Of a stretch of 64,000 nt of DNA, positions 26,441-35,066 are shown piece by piece. Under the pieces are notes generated by a model. The model saw nothing but the letters and a program-made list of their open reading frames with translations, was not told where the DNA came from and did no database searches. The DNA lies in NCBI GenBank assembly GCA_016713115.1, contig JADJPU010000001.1, positions 1,178,001 through 1,242,000 of the forward strand, written 5' to 3'. The position numbers were made by a program, and so were the translations under genes. Positions within the stretch are counted from its first letter, which is position 1, and the number at the start of each line of letters is the position of its first letter. This stretch comes from Cellvibrionales bacterium (GTDB lineage Bacteria > Pseudomonadota > Gammaproteobacteria > Pseudomonadales > UBA7239).

Positions 26441-27322
26441 ATGAAAGTTGTTCGTCGTTTGTTGTTGGGTGTTTCACTGTTAACTTTGGTGAGTGGGTGT
26501 ACCTCTTTAAATCGTTGGTTCGACAGCCTAGGAGAGAATAAAGTCGAAAACAAAACCACATCCAAGCAAACCGTAGCTAACAACAAAAATCCAGAAGATA
26601 AAAAACCAGAAGATAAAAAACCAGAAGATAAAAAACCAGAAGATAAAAAACCAGAAGAGAAAAAGCCATCACATCATCAAGCAGCGGAAAAAAAATCCCC
26701 CAGTAAAAAAGATATGGAGAAAAAAGCATTTAACAGCCAGTTCTCTGGTTGGTTGGTGGATTACACTGATATGAAAGAAAACAAAACCGCGAGTGGCGGC
26801 ACCAGTTTGTTGTGGGTGAGTCCAGATCTGAAAAAAGGCAAATACACCGCCATTATGATTGATCCTATCGGCTTGTATCCGCGCCCACCGTTGTTGGCAA
26901 AAGTGTCTAAGGGCCGCATGTTGGAAGCACTCACCTATATTAAAACCCGCGCTACCAATCAGATTGGCAGCACTTTGAAAATTGTCGACAAGCCAGGGCC
27001 TGGTGTGTTGCGTTTAGATGCAGCAATTACTGGCGTCAAAACATCGGCAGAAAAAAATTCGCGCAACGATGCTAAAAATATTCCTGTGGCGATGATCTTT
27101 GCAGACATGTCGCCTGCTGCCAGCCAGCCAGAACAGAGTTTGGTGGTGTACTTGGAAGCGCGTCTGCGCGACAGCCAGACCAACAAAATTTTAGTGAAAT
27201 CTATACGCGCCGGCACAGGCAGTGCGGCCGGCAAAGACAAGGTGTTGGTCGATCATATGAAGCCGGTGTTGAACAGCTGGGTGCAAGACGCCGATACTTT
27301 TATTCGTGAGCATGTTAAGTAA
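26441..27322 (+). CDS. DUF3313-like lipoprotein with Lys/Glu repeat linker
   Basis: A 293-residue lipoprotein. The lipobox is VSGC (Cys near residue 20), so it is lipidated and anchored. A linker of five PEDKK-type repeats (about 51-75) and further Lys-rich sequence leads to a folded C-terminal domain (about 95-290). That domain has SGWLVDYTDMKE, LKKGKYTAIMIDPI and a final SWVQDADTFIREHVK, which matches DUF3313 as I know it. It sits between the second LetA half and LetB, a place comparable to PqiC in the related Pqi system. A direct role in lipid transport is inferred. Confidence 0.75.
   Translation: MKVVRRLLLGVSLLTLVSGCTSLNRWFDSLGENKVENKTTSKQTVANNKNPEDKKPEDKKPEDKKPEDKKPEEKKPSHHQAAEKKSPSKKDMEKKAFNSQFSGWLVDYTDMKENKTASGGTSLLWVSPDLKKGKYTAIMIDPIGLYPRPPLLAKVSKGRMLEALTYIKTRATNQIGSTLKIVDKPGPGVLRLDAAITGVKTSAEKNSRNDAKNIPVAMIFADMSPAASQPEQSLVVYLEARLRDSQTNKILVKSIRAGTGSAAGKDKVLVDHMKPVLNSWVQDADTFIREHVK
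26591..26665 (+). repeat. Five tandem 15-base repeats encoding Pro-Glu-Asp-Lys-Lys
   Basis: The unit CCAGAAGATAAAAAA occurs four times exactly (26591-26650) and once with two changes (26651-26665). Being a multiple of three, gain or loss of units would change linker length without breaking the frame. It lies in the linker of the lipoprotein gene. Confidence 0.95.
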
Positions 27323-27361
27323 AACAAAAAATCAAATGCCATTTTTGTAGAGAGATAGTGC

Positions 27362-30022
27362 GTGGACGACAATACACTTTCGATGCCTTCCGTGAGAAAA
27401 AAGCGTCAGGTTGCTTACATTTGGCTGCTGCCGTTGATTGCTTTGCTGGTGGGTATTTGGTTGGTGTGGCGCAGCCTATTGGACATGGGGCCCACTATCA
27501 CGGTGGAATTTGAAAATGGCGACGGCATCGTCGCCAATCAAACGCCGGTGAAGCACAAGGGTATTACAGTGGGTATGGTGCGCAAATTGCGCGTTAAAGA
27601 CGACATGAGCGGTGTGTTGGTTGATGTCGAAGTTGATAAGGCTGTGGAGCACAAGCTTGGTGGTGTGCCGAAAGAGGCGCAGTTTTGGTTGGTACAACCT
27701 CAGGTGTCACTGGGCGGCATTTCGGGCATTAACACGATTTTTTCTGGCAACTATATTGGCGTGCAGTTGCCATCCACGGAACTCAGCAGTGAAACAAGCA
27801 CGCATTTTGTGGCGTCTAATATGGCGCCGCTGTTGCCAGACAATGCGCCTGGATTGCGCATACAGTTGCGCACAGACCGCTTGGGTTCGCTCGGCGCAGG
27901 TGCGCCAATATTGATGCGCCAAATCAAGGTGGGTTATGTGCAAGCCGCTGCAATGGCAGCAGATGGCAGCGGCGTAGAAGTGAGCGCGTATATCCTGCCG
28001 GAATTCGCAAAAATGGTGCATAAAAACACGCGTTTTTGGAATGCCAGTGGTGTGCAAGTCAATATGAATTTGAGTGGAATCCAAATTAAAACCGATTCCA
28101 TGATTAGCTTGTTGGCTGGTGGCATAAGTATGAGTTTGCCAAAAGATAATGACAGCACACCACCGGCAAACAATGGCGATAGTTTTTTGTTGTATCAAGA
28201 TTACGAAGCGGCAGAAACCAGTACCTTCGTTAATGTGCGTTTTTCTTCCGCAGAAGGTTTGGCAAAAAATGTAACCAGGGTAATGTACAAAGGTATTCCC
28301 GTCGGAAAATTGCGCGATGTGTGGTACAGAAACAAAGATGATGCTGTGATCGGTCGCTTTGGTATCGATCCGCGCTTTGAATCTTTTATCACGGATAAAA
28401 CGCGTTTTTGGATGGTGCGCCCCCAGTTCTCTGTTACAGGCATTACGGGTTTGGATGCGTTGACATCTGGTGGCGCGTATCTCGCGTTTACGCCAGACAC
28501 GACGGGAAATCCTGCGCAAGATCATGAGTTTCTTACAGCATCTGGTCCTGATGCCATGGATTACAGTGAGCCAGGTTTGCACTTGCGTTTAACTGCACCA
28601 ACGGCAGGTTCAGTCAGTAATGGTGCGCCGGTGTATTACCGCGAATTTGTGGTGGGCATAGTTCAAAACAGTGAGTTGGAACACGAACAAGTAGCGGTTC
28701 ATGTTTTGGTAAGACCAGAATATCGTCACCTCGTTAACAGCAGTAGTCGGTTTTGGAATGTGAGTGGTATTCACGCTAATGCTAGTTTACAAAAAGGCAT
28801 TCAGATACAAACTTCGTCCATGGTGTCGATGTTGGCGGGCGGCATTGCCTTTGACACACCTAATGAAAACGCCAACAAAGACATACACGATGGCAGCAGC
28901 TTTAAATTGTTTGATAACGAGCAGCAGGCGACGGTTGTTTCTCCCAGCGCCTTGCCTGGCGTGCATCTCAATTTAGAAACAGATGATGCGGCGGGCATTA
29001 GCGTTGGTGCGCCGGTGCTGCATCGCGGTTTAACTGTGGGCTCTGTGCAAGATGTACGGCACAGTATTGATGGCAAGCGCGTGCAAATTCGCGTTTATAT
29101 TGCCACAGAACATGCAAAAATTTTGCAGGCCGGTGTGCGTTTTTGGCGTGCCGGCGCTTTGGATATGAAAGTGGGTACTCGTGGCGCAACAGTGCGAGTG
29201 GGTTCTGTTGCACAAATGCTGGCCGGCGGTGTGGCATTTGATAATTTTGATGGTGAACAGCATGTTGCACAGAAAGTAGCAACGGATGATTGTTTGCGTT
29301 TGTACAGTAGCAAAGAAGCCGCTGCTAATGCCGGCGCGTTTGTGCGTTTGCATTTGCAAGAAGCAAAGGGGCTGACAGCTGGCAGTGAAATTCGCTATCG
29401 CGGGATCGCGCTGGGGGAAATCACACGCTTGCAATTGCGCCGTGATATGAAAGGTGTCGATGCGGATGCCGCATTAAAAACCGACGCACTGCCACTGCTG
29501 AATACCGGCACGCAATTTTGGAAAGTCGAACCTGCCGTTGGCTTGGCACGTACACAAAATTTGGATGCGCTGTTGGGCAGCTATCTGGAGTTGTTTCCCG
29601 GCAAAGGCAGTGCGGCGCGCGAATTTTCTGTCAGCTCACGCAAGCCTGTCACCACAGCTCTGCCTGACGGTTTGAACTTGCGCGTAGTAGCCAAAGCTTT
29701 GGGTTCTTTGAAAAGCGGCGATCCGGTTTTGTTTCGCCAAGTCCCCGTGGGCACCGTGCTGGGCAGCGATGTATCACCAGATGGTGACACGGTTTACATC
29801 TATCTCAATATTTTTCCGCAGTACGCAAAACTGGTGCAAGTGAACAGCCACTTCTGGAATGCCAGCGGCATTGCTGTGGATGTGGGTTTGTTTTCTGGCA
29901 TAAAAATTCGCACTGAAGGTGCGGAAGCGGTGTTGGCGGGCGGCGTTGCTTTTTCTACACCAGAAAAAATAGCAGCAGCGGCAAAAGAAGGTGACAGTTT
30001 TACCTTGCACGATGAACCCTGA
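27362..30022 (+). CDS. letB: LetB-like seven-MCE-domain lipid transport protein
   Basis: An 886-residue protein with one N-terminal membrane helix (about 18-38) and seven MCE domains. Their starts are visible at about residues 44, 163, 287, 402, 535, 655 and 770. Each has the pattern of a strand, then Gly-Leu/Ile, then a G-x-x-V-G turn (for example VKHKGITVGMV, LMRQIKVGYV, LFRQVPVGTV). The pore-lining loops LSGIQIKT and FSGIKIRT recur. E. coli LetB (YebT) has seven MCE domains and 877 residues and forms a periplasm-spanning tube for lipids. The start is GTG 27362. The upstream split LetA is the expected partner. Confidence 0.92.
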   Translation: MDDNTLSMPSVRKKRQVAYIWLLPLIALLVGIWLVWRSLLDMGPTITVEFENGDGIVANQTPVKHKGITVGMVRKLRVKDDMSGVLVDVEVDKAVEHKLGGVPKEAQFWLVQPQVSLGGISGINTIFSGNYIGVQLPSTELSSETSTHFVASNMAPLLPDNAPGLRIQLRTDRLGSLGAGAPILMRQIKVGYVQAAAMAADGSGVEVSAYILPEFAKMVHKNTRFWNASGVQVNMNLSGIQIKTDSMISLLAGGISMSLPKDNDSTPPANNGDSFLLYQDYEAAETSTFVNVRFSSAEGLAKNVTRVMYKGIPVGKLRDVWYRNKDDAVIGRFGIDPRFESFITDKTRFWMVRPQFSVTGITGLDALTSGGAYLAFTPDTTGNPAQDHEFLTASGPDAMDYSEPGLHLRLTAPTAGSVSNGAPVYYREFVVGIVQNSELEHEQVAVHVLVRPEYRHLVNSSSRFWNVSGIHANASLQKGIQIQTSSMVSMLAGGIAFDTPNENANKDIHDGSSFKLFDNEQQATVVSPSALPGVHLNLETDDAAGISVGAPVLHRGLTVGSVQDVRHSIDGKRVQIRVYIATEHAKILQAGVRFWRAGALDMKVGTRGATVRVGSVAQMLAGGVAFDNFDGEQHVAQKVATDDCLRLYSSKEAAANAGAFVRLHLQEAKGLTAGSEIRYRGIALGEITRLQLRRDMKGVDADAALKTDALPLLNTGTQFWKVEPAVGLARTQNLDALLGSYLELFPGKGSAAREFSVSSRKPVTTALPDGLNLRVVAKALGSLKSGDPVLFRQVPVGTVLGSDVSPDGDTVYIYLNIFPQYAKLVQVNSHFWNASGIAVDVGLFSGIKIRTEGAEAVLAGGVAFSTPEKIAAAAKEGDSFTLHDEP

Positions 30023-30056
30023 ACAATAAATCCATACTCACTGGAAAAGGATTTCC

Positions 30057-30755
30057 ATGTCGATTATTCAATTTTTTGATGCGCTGATTCCTTCGCTGTG
30101 CGTGTTGTGCCGCAGCGCCATACGCGGTCGCAAACCGTTGTGCACTGTTTGTGAAAAAAGTTTGCCGTGGAATGTAATGGCTTGCACGCGCTGCGCCATG
30201 CCGCTGCCGGTTGCGGCGCGCGCATGTGCCACTTGCCTGCAAATGCCGCCCAGTTTTGCGCGTGCGTTTTGTGCGTTTCGCTACGAAGAGCCGGTTGCCG
30301 ACTTGCTAAATCGTTACAAACACGGCGGCCAGTTGGCGAACGGGTACTGGCTGGCGCGTAGTTTTGCGCAGCAAGTGCGCCTGCACTATCAAACAGAAAC
30401 CATGGCATTGCCGGATTGCGTACTGCCGGTGCCTCTGCATTGGCGACGGCTGCAACAGCGCGGTTTTGATCAGGGGCGGGAAATCGCGTGTGTGTTGGCG
30501 CGCCAGTTGTGCCTGCCCTTATCCACAGCCTTGCAGCGCCAGCGCAATACCACCAGCCAGCAAGGGCTAAGTCGTGTGCAGCGCCACAGCAATCTGCGCG
30601 GTGCCTTCGTGCTGCGTAAACCTCTGCCCTACCGCCGCGTGGCTCTGGTGGATGATGTGTTGACCACCGGCAGCACCGCCACCGAAATTACCCGTGTGCT
30701 GCAGGCGGCTGGCGTGGCTGAGGTACATGTATGGGCGCTGGCGCGAACACCGTAA
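30057..30755 (+). CDS. comF: ComF family phosphoribosyltransferase-like protein
   Basis: A 232-residue protein with AAGGA six bases before its ATG. The N-terminus has a zinc-finger-like Cys set (CVLCRSAIRGRKPLCTVC, CTRCAMPL, CATC). The C-terminus has a phosphoribosyltransferase fold with the PRPP loop VALVDDVLTTGSTATEI near residue 198. The middle has LPVPLHWRRLQQRGFDQ, a ComF hallmark. ComF (GntX in enterics) is needed for DNA uptake or use of DNA as nutrient; the molecular reaction is not settled. It starts 34 bases after letB and may only be a neighbour. Confidence 0.9.
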   Translation: MSIIQFFDALIPSLCVLCRSAIRGRKPLCTVCEKSLPWNVMACTRCAMPLPVAARACATCLQMPPSFARAFCAFRYEEPVADLLNRYKHGGQLANGYWLARSFAQQVRLHYQTETMALPDCVLPVPLHWRRLQQRGFDQGREIACVLARQLCLPLSTALQRQRNTTSQQGLSRVQRHSNLRGAFVLRKPLPYRRVALVDDVLTTGSTATEITRVLQAAGVAEVHVWALARTP

Positions 30756-30833
30756 AGCGCCTTGGTTCCGCCCAGCCGACCTAACACCTATAATGCGCCC
30801 GCTTCCTGCATCCCTGTTTATTGAGAGTGTTTT

Positions 30834-31061
30834 ATGGATTCCGTTTCTTCCGTACTGGTTATGTTTGGCACCGCTACGCTAGTAATCAGCTGGGCTTATC
30901 TGATCATCCTGTCGTTCAAAGCCGACTACGCTTGGGGCTTTATGAGCGTGTTTCTGCCGCCGCTGTCTTACACCTACGCCCTGTTTAACTTGGGCAAGGC
31001 CTGGGAAGTAATCGCTCTGGCTCTGTTGGGCGCAGGCTTGTTGCTGGCTGGCCTCACCTGA
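30834..31061 (+). CDS. Small membrane protein with two or three helices
   Basis: A 75-residue protein with hydrophobic segments at about 8-27, 34-48 and 56-73. The middle YAWGFMSVFLPPLSYTYALF resembles small inner-membrane proteins often annotated only as hypothetical. The ATG at 30834 is preceded by GAGAG. The function is not recognised. It converges on the cyclase gene at 31085. Confidence 0.65.
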   Translation: MDSVSSVLVMFGTATLVISWAYLIILSFKADYAWGFMSVFLPPLSYTYALFNLGKAWEVIALALLGAGLLLAGLT

Positions 31062-31084
31062 AATACGCCGCAGCGCGCTGCGGC

Positions 31085-33154
31085 CTACTGCTCCACCTGC
31101 TCCATCAATTCTCGCAAATAAGCCGCAGCCTGCTTGCGGCTGGTTTTGTGCATATCAATATTCACCGCAAAACCCTCGTGCTGCGCTGAAATAATACGCT
31201 TGCTGTGATCGACATTTTCCTGCAGATCAATCACTTGATATGTCTGAATCGGGCGCGCAATCCCTTTCACTGTAATCTCACCTTTTTCATCGCAAGCCAT
31301 CACATCTTTAATCAGCGCAAAGGTTTCGTGCGAGATTAAAATTTGATCCGGTTCGGCGTTGGATTCCAAACGGCTGGCTAAATTTACCTGCCCGCCGACG
31401 ATGGTGTAATCCATGCGACTCTCGCAACCGAAGTTGCCCACCGTGCAGTAGCCAGTGTTAATACCGCAGCGGATATGCAGCGGTTTGTAGATGCCTTCAT
31501 TTTTCCATTTGGCGCGCAGCGCCACCATGCGGTCGCGCATTTCCAAAGCCATGTGTACACAGGCAATCGCATCTTCTTTCTCGCCGCGCGTTTCCGGATC
31601 ACCAAAAAACACCATTACTGCATCGCCGATGAATTTGTCTATCGTGCCGCCGTGGCGCAGCGCAATCTGCGCCATTTCATCTAGATAGTTGTTGAGCAAG
31701 CCGCTGAGCACTTCTGATTCCAAATTATCCGTCATCTCGGTAAAGCCTTTGATGTCAGAAAAAAACACCGTCAGCTTTTTGCGCCGCGTTTCTACGCGCA
31801 CATCGTTCTGGCCACTGAATATTGAGCTGTAGACTTGCGGTGATAAGTATTTGGCGAGCTTGGCGGTCAAACCCTCCAGCGCGTGCGTGCGCTCACGCAC
31901 TTTATCTTCCAATTGGATATTGGATTGTTTTTGCAATTCCAGCGCGTGCGCCTGCGCTGCCAAACTGTCTTTTTTCATCTGTGCAATTTTTGCCGCCAAG
32001 CCTAAAGATTGCAGAATAGCCTCAAACACCGAGCCAATTTGAATGGCGTTGCCTGTTAAAAAATTGTGCGGCAGAAAGCCCAGTATCGTCATCATGTAGG
32101 TCAATGCGCCCACCAACAGCATCACCCACGACACCATAAAATAGCGCGCCAGCACATTACCCTTGAACAATAAATAAGTGCCGACACCCAACACCAGCGT
32201 GCAGACCACACTGGCCAGCACGGTGTGAAAAATATCGAAGCCGTGTACACCCAACACAAAGGGAATAGGAATAGTAAGCAGCGCAGTAAAAGCCGCTATT
32301 TTCATCCACTTGAAAATGCGCGGATAAAACTTGGGGATATCAAGAAAAATAGCCGCATAAAAACAGAGAAAAAATAGCATCAAATGGTTGAGGGCGTACA
32401 AAAGCAACAGCGCATGGCGCGTGACCCACTCGCCATGGTTTTCCATAATGACGCCTTCAATGCAGGCCATGGCGCTAATAAAGCTGGCCAGATAGAACAC
32501 ATAATACAAATGCGATTTTTCGCGCACGATAAAAAACATCAAGAAGTTGTAGATACCAACCACGGCTAACATGCCGTAGTAAAAACCCTTGATGTACTGA
32601 TCGATATGATCGTTGTTGCGGAACGCCTCTTTTTTCCAAACCGACAAAGGAAAAACCAAATTCGAGGCCGTGATGCGGTAGATCACTGTTTTGGTTTCCT
32701 GCGCCTGCAGTTGCAACGAGAAATTGGGCAGACGGTGGCGCAAGCTGTTGTCGGCATTGATGTTGTTAATGCCGGACGCGCGTTTTTCCCACGCGCCCGC
32801 ATGGTTCTGCTCATACATCTGAATATCGAGCAGCAGTGGCTGTGCAATCACCAACAGTAAGTCTTGTGCGTCATTGGTACTGTTGTGCAGCGTCAGTTTT
32901 GCCCACAGCGCAGCGCGTGTGAAACTAAGATTGATCGTGCCGTTTTCACTGGTTTCCCAAGCGTTAGGCGCACTCACAATATCTGGCAATGATTGCTGCG
33001 CGCTCTCATCCACACGAAATTGCAAAAAATTGGCGAGTTGGTAGTGGCTGTCATGCGCGTTGATATTGAGCACAGGTTCCGCGTGGGCAGGAAACACTGT
33101 AGCCAACAAAAGTAAAAGCAGCGCGCGAAAAACATAGCTTTGCTTGGCGTACAT
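31085..33154 (-). CDS. 7TMR-DISM class III adenylate/guanylate cyclase
   Basis: A 689-residue sensor cyclase. A signal peptide is cut near FPAHA (residue 25). The periplasmic DISMED2 domain (about 30-170) has the typical NLSFTRAALWAKLTLHN. Seven membrane helices lie at about 188-385, with a coiled coil near 395-445. The cyclase domain (about 455-640) has FFSDIKGFT, the lysine of DKFIGDAVMVFFG, and YTIVGGQVNLASRLES. All core catalytic residues are present; the GGQVN in place of GDAVN is a common variant. DISM domains sense carbohydrate or other envelope signals. A fossil of a second copy of its 3' end lies just upstream (33274-33374). Confidence 0.9.
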   Translation of the reverse strand: MYAKQSYVFRALLLLLLATVFPAHAEPVLNINAHDSHYQLANFLQFRVDESAQQSLPDIVSAPNAWETSENGTINLSFTRAALWAKLTLHNSTNDAQDLLLVIAQPLLLDIQMYEQNHAGAWEKRASGINNINADNSLRHRLPNFSLQLQAQETKTVIYRITASNLVFPLSVWKKEAFRNNDHIDQYIKGFYYGMLAVVGIYNFLMFFIVREKSHLYYVFYLASFISAMACIEGVIMENHGEWVTRHALLLLYALNHLMLFFLCFYAAIFLDIPKFYPRIFKWMKIAAFTALLTIPIPFVLGVHGFDIFHTVLASVVCTLVLGVGTYLLFKGNVLARYFMVSWVMLLVGALTYMMTILGFLPHNFLTGNAIQIGSVFEAILQSLGLAAKIAQMKKDSLAAQAHALELQKQSNIQLEDKVRERTHALEGLTAKLAKYLSPQVYSSIFSGQNDVRVETRRKKLTVFFSDIKGFTEMTDNLESEVLSGLLNNYLDEMAQIALRHGGTIDKFIGDAVMVFFGDPETRGEKEDAIACVHMALEMRDRMVALRAKWKNEGIYKPLHIRCGINTGYCTVGNFGCESRMDYTIVGGQVNLASRLESNAEPDQILISHETFALIKDVMACDEKGEITVKGIARPIQTYQVIDLQENVDHSKRIISAQHEGFAVNIDMHKTSRKQAAAYLRELMEQVEQ

Positions 33155-33273
33155 GAAGAGGTTTCCTTGCGTTACCAGCCAATAAAATTTTTGAGAGTAT
33201 CGTTGCCGAACAGCGCTTTAGTCAGCGCGAGATCCGTGTTGTCGCCGCCCTATTCTTCTCCACTTATTCTATC

Positions 33274-33374
33274 GGTTCATGCAAGTAGGTAGTCGCCTGC
33301 TGGTGAGTGGTTTTATGCGTATAAATATTCACAGCAAAGTCATTGTGCTGCGCTGAAGTAACGCGATTGTCTTG
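33274..33374 (-). pseudogene. Fossil of the C-terminus of a second 7TMR-DISM cyclase
   Basis: On the minus strand the frame QDNRVTSAQHNDFAVNIYTH then KTTHQQATTYLHEPIE and a stop matches the end of the intact cyclase (SKRIISAQHEGFAVNIDMH, KTSRKQAAAYLRELME). About half the 33 positions are identical and there are no gaps. Everything upstream is gone, replaced by the endonuclease gene, which ends ten bases before. A second 24-codon open fragment (33246-33172, ending LFGNDTLKNFIGW) lies between this relic and the intact cyclase; I do not recognise it, but it also looks like a gene tail. Together they show that this spot has lost coding DNA. Confidence 0.8.
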
Positions 33375-33383
33375 TTATGTTTT

Positions 33384-35066
33384 TCATGCCTTACCTGCAG
33401 ATAGTTTCTTTGCTTCTTGGAGATCAATTTTTGCTTTATGCCCATGCTTTTCTAACATGTGCAACAGGTTTGCACCGTTAAGTAAAACCAAAGGTTTTCC
33501 ATTAGCGAAGGCATATGAATCTGGACCATAATCAGAAGTGGTAACGAGAACTCCTTTGGTAGCGCCTTCATTTAAAACTGTTCCATATAAATCTCTCACT
33601 GCCCCAACGCCAACTGTATTTGTGTAGCGCTTTGCTTGAATTACTATTTTTCCGCCTCTAATTGGGTCAGGATCAAAGGCAACAGCATCAACGCCTCCAT
33701 CTCGGCTTGCCTGTGTTACCTTGACTTCTCCGCCGCTTGATGAAAACTCTTTTTCAAATATTTCTCTAATTAAATGTTCAAAATCTTCCCAGCCAATTGC
33801 TGCAATATTTATACTTTCGTCAATCGTGTTTGCAACTTCATATGCAGTTACAAACCGCCCATCATCTCGGCGGAGCTGCATAATTGGTGGAACAGGGGCT
33901 AACCCATGAAGTTTTGAGCTGCCAACCCCTTTCAGCGCTTTAAAGCATGCCTTTGGATCGACTTGCTCCAAATTAATTTGCAGAAACTCTTCTCTATTTG
34001 CACGAAGAGAAAGCACACATGAAGTTACTGGCTTTCCTGTTGCTTTGTCTATTGCGGTTACTATGCCATTAAATACAACGGTCTCTATTGCTAGCACAGC
34101 ATCGGCCTCAAGTATCTCATGAATGGTTCTCAGTGCGACTTGATACAATACATCGTCGTATATTTTTGAAGCTTGGGCGTCAGTTATAAACTGCTCCTCA
34201 AACTCTTCATGACTTGCAACATACTTGACAGACTTTAGTCTTGGAAGATCATCTGGAGAGGGAAGTTTATAGTCAATAATTAATGTCCCCGCAGAAAAAT
34301 CAATGTCGAACTCTTGTGGGAAATAGCTTGGGTACTTGGAAAATGATAGAACCATATCGCAGTACTCTACTACTGATTCTGCATTTTTCTCTTCATAGGA
34401 TTTTTTCTTTGACTCTATAGCAGCATGCTGCTCATTTTGTTTTTTGATATATTCTTCTTTTTTGCTTGACCATTGAGACAATTGATTTTCATACAATGAA
34501 ATCTCTAGCTCATACTTTTTATTTATTTGCTCTATTTGTTTTTTCCATGATTGGATATCTTTCTCATATTCATATTTCTTCTCCTCAATTTTCTTTGTTT
34601 TTCTGGATGGGATTATCTTGTCAAGAAGGCTAAGCGCAGGAACATACCGCTTATTGTTTTTCTGTGGTTCAAATGGATAGTTTTGACGTATCGGACTAAT
34701 TGGTTTTTTATCTGGAAAGTCTGATTTATCCTTGAGGCTATCCCAGTTGATAGTGTCATTAACTATAAGCGTTTCTTCTAGAAGATTATCAAGTCTTTCT
34801 AGCTCTCTTTTTGCTTCATTTGTTTTCTCATCTTGAACTCTCTTGGCCTCTATCTTGTTCAATTGTTCTTTTGATTTAGCATCTTGGATTTCCCACTTTC
34901 CATCCCATTCCTTCGCCTGCAAAGCGGCCTTAATTTTCACAATTGATTCTGAATCTCCACGAATAAGCCTATGCTTTTTTAAGCCGTCATGCCAAAGCTC
35001 AATGCTATAAGAAGGTATTCCCCTTGCACTAAATTTCACATAAATATTTTCAACTCTTGTTTCCAC
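33384..35066 (-). CDS. Mrr-type restriction endonuclease with long coiled-coil N-terminus
   Basis: A 560-residue protein. The C-terminal 140 residues form an Mrr-like PD-(D/E)xK nuclease: WEDFEHLIREIFEKEF helix, GGEVKVTQASRDGGVDAVAF with the metal-binding Asp, and the IVIQAKRY strand (Q-x-K form of the motif), then GAVRDLYGTVLNEGATKGVLVTTS. Residues about 70-230 are highly charged helices, probably coiled coil. The middle (about 240-400) has no family I know. The gene is markedly richer in A/T than its neighbours, a sign of transfer. The start is GTG 35066 with GGAG upstream. Mrr-like enzymes cut methylated foreign DNA, so a defence role is likely; no methyltransferase is adjacent, as expected for a type IV enzyme. 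Confidence 0.85.
   Translation of the reverse strand: METRVENIYVKFSARGIPSYSIELWHDGLKKHRLIRGDSESIVKIKAALQAKEWDGKWEIQDAKSKEQLNKIEAKRVQDEKTNEAKRELERLDNLLEETLIVNDTINWDSLKDKSDFPDKKPISPIRQNYPFEPQKNNKRYVPALSLLDKIIPSRKTKKIEEKKYEYEKDIQSWKKQIEQINKKYELEISLYENQLSQWSSKKEEYIKKQNEQHAAIESKKKSYEEKNAESVVEYCDMVLSFSKYPSYFPQEFDIDFSAGTLIIDYKLPSPDDLPRLKSVKYVASHEEFEEQFITDAQASKIYDDVLYQVALRTIHEILEADAVLAIETVVFNGIVTAIDKATGKPVTSCVLSLRANREEFLQINLEQVDPKACFKALKGVGSSKLHGLAPVPPIMQLRRDDGRFVTAYEVANTIDESINIAAIGWEDFEHLIREIFEKEFSSSGGEVKVTQASRDGGVDAVAFDPDPIRGGKIVIQAKRYTNTVGVGAVRDLYGTVLNEGATKGVLVTTSDYGPDSYAFANGKPLVLLNGANLLHMLEKHGHKAKIDLQEAKKLSAGKA

Noticed and set aside
27707..28582. Long minus-strand open frame opposite letB
   Set aside because: It is antisense to well-conserved MCE domains, with Cys/His/Arg-rich composition typical of a shadow.
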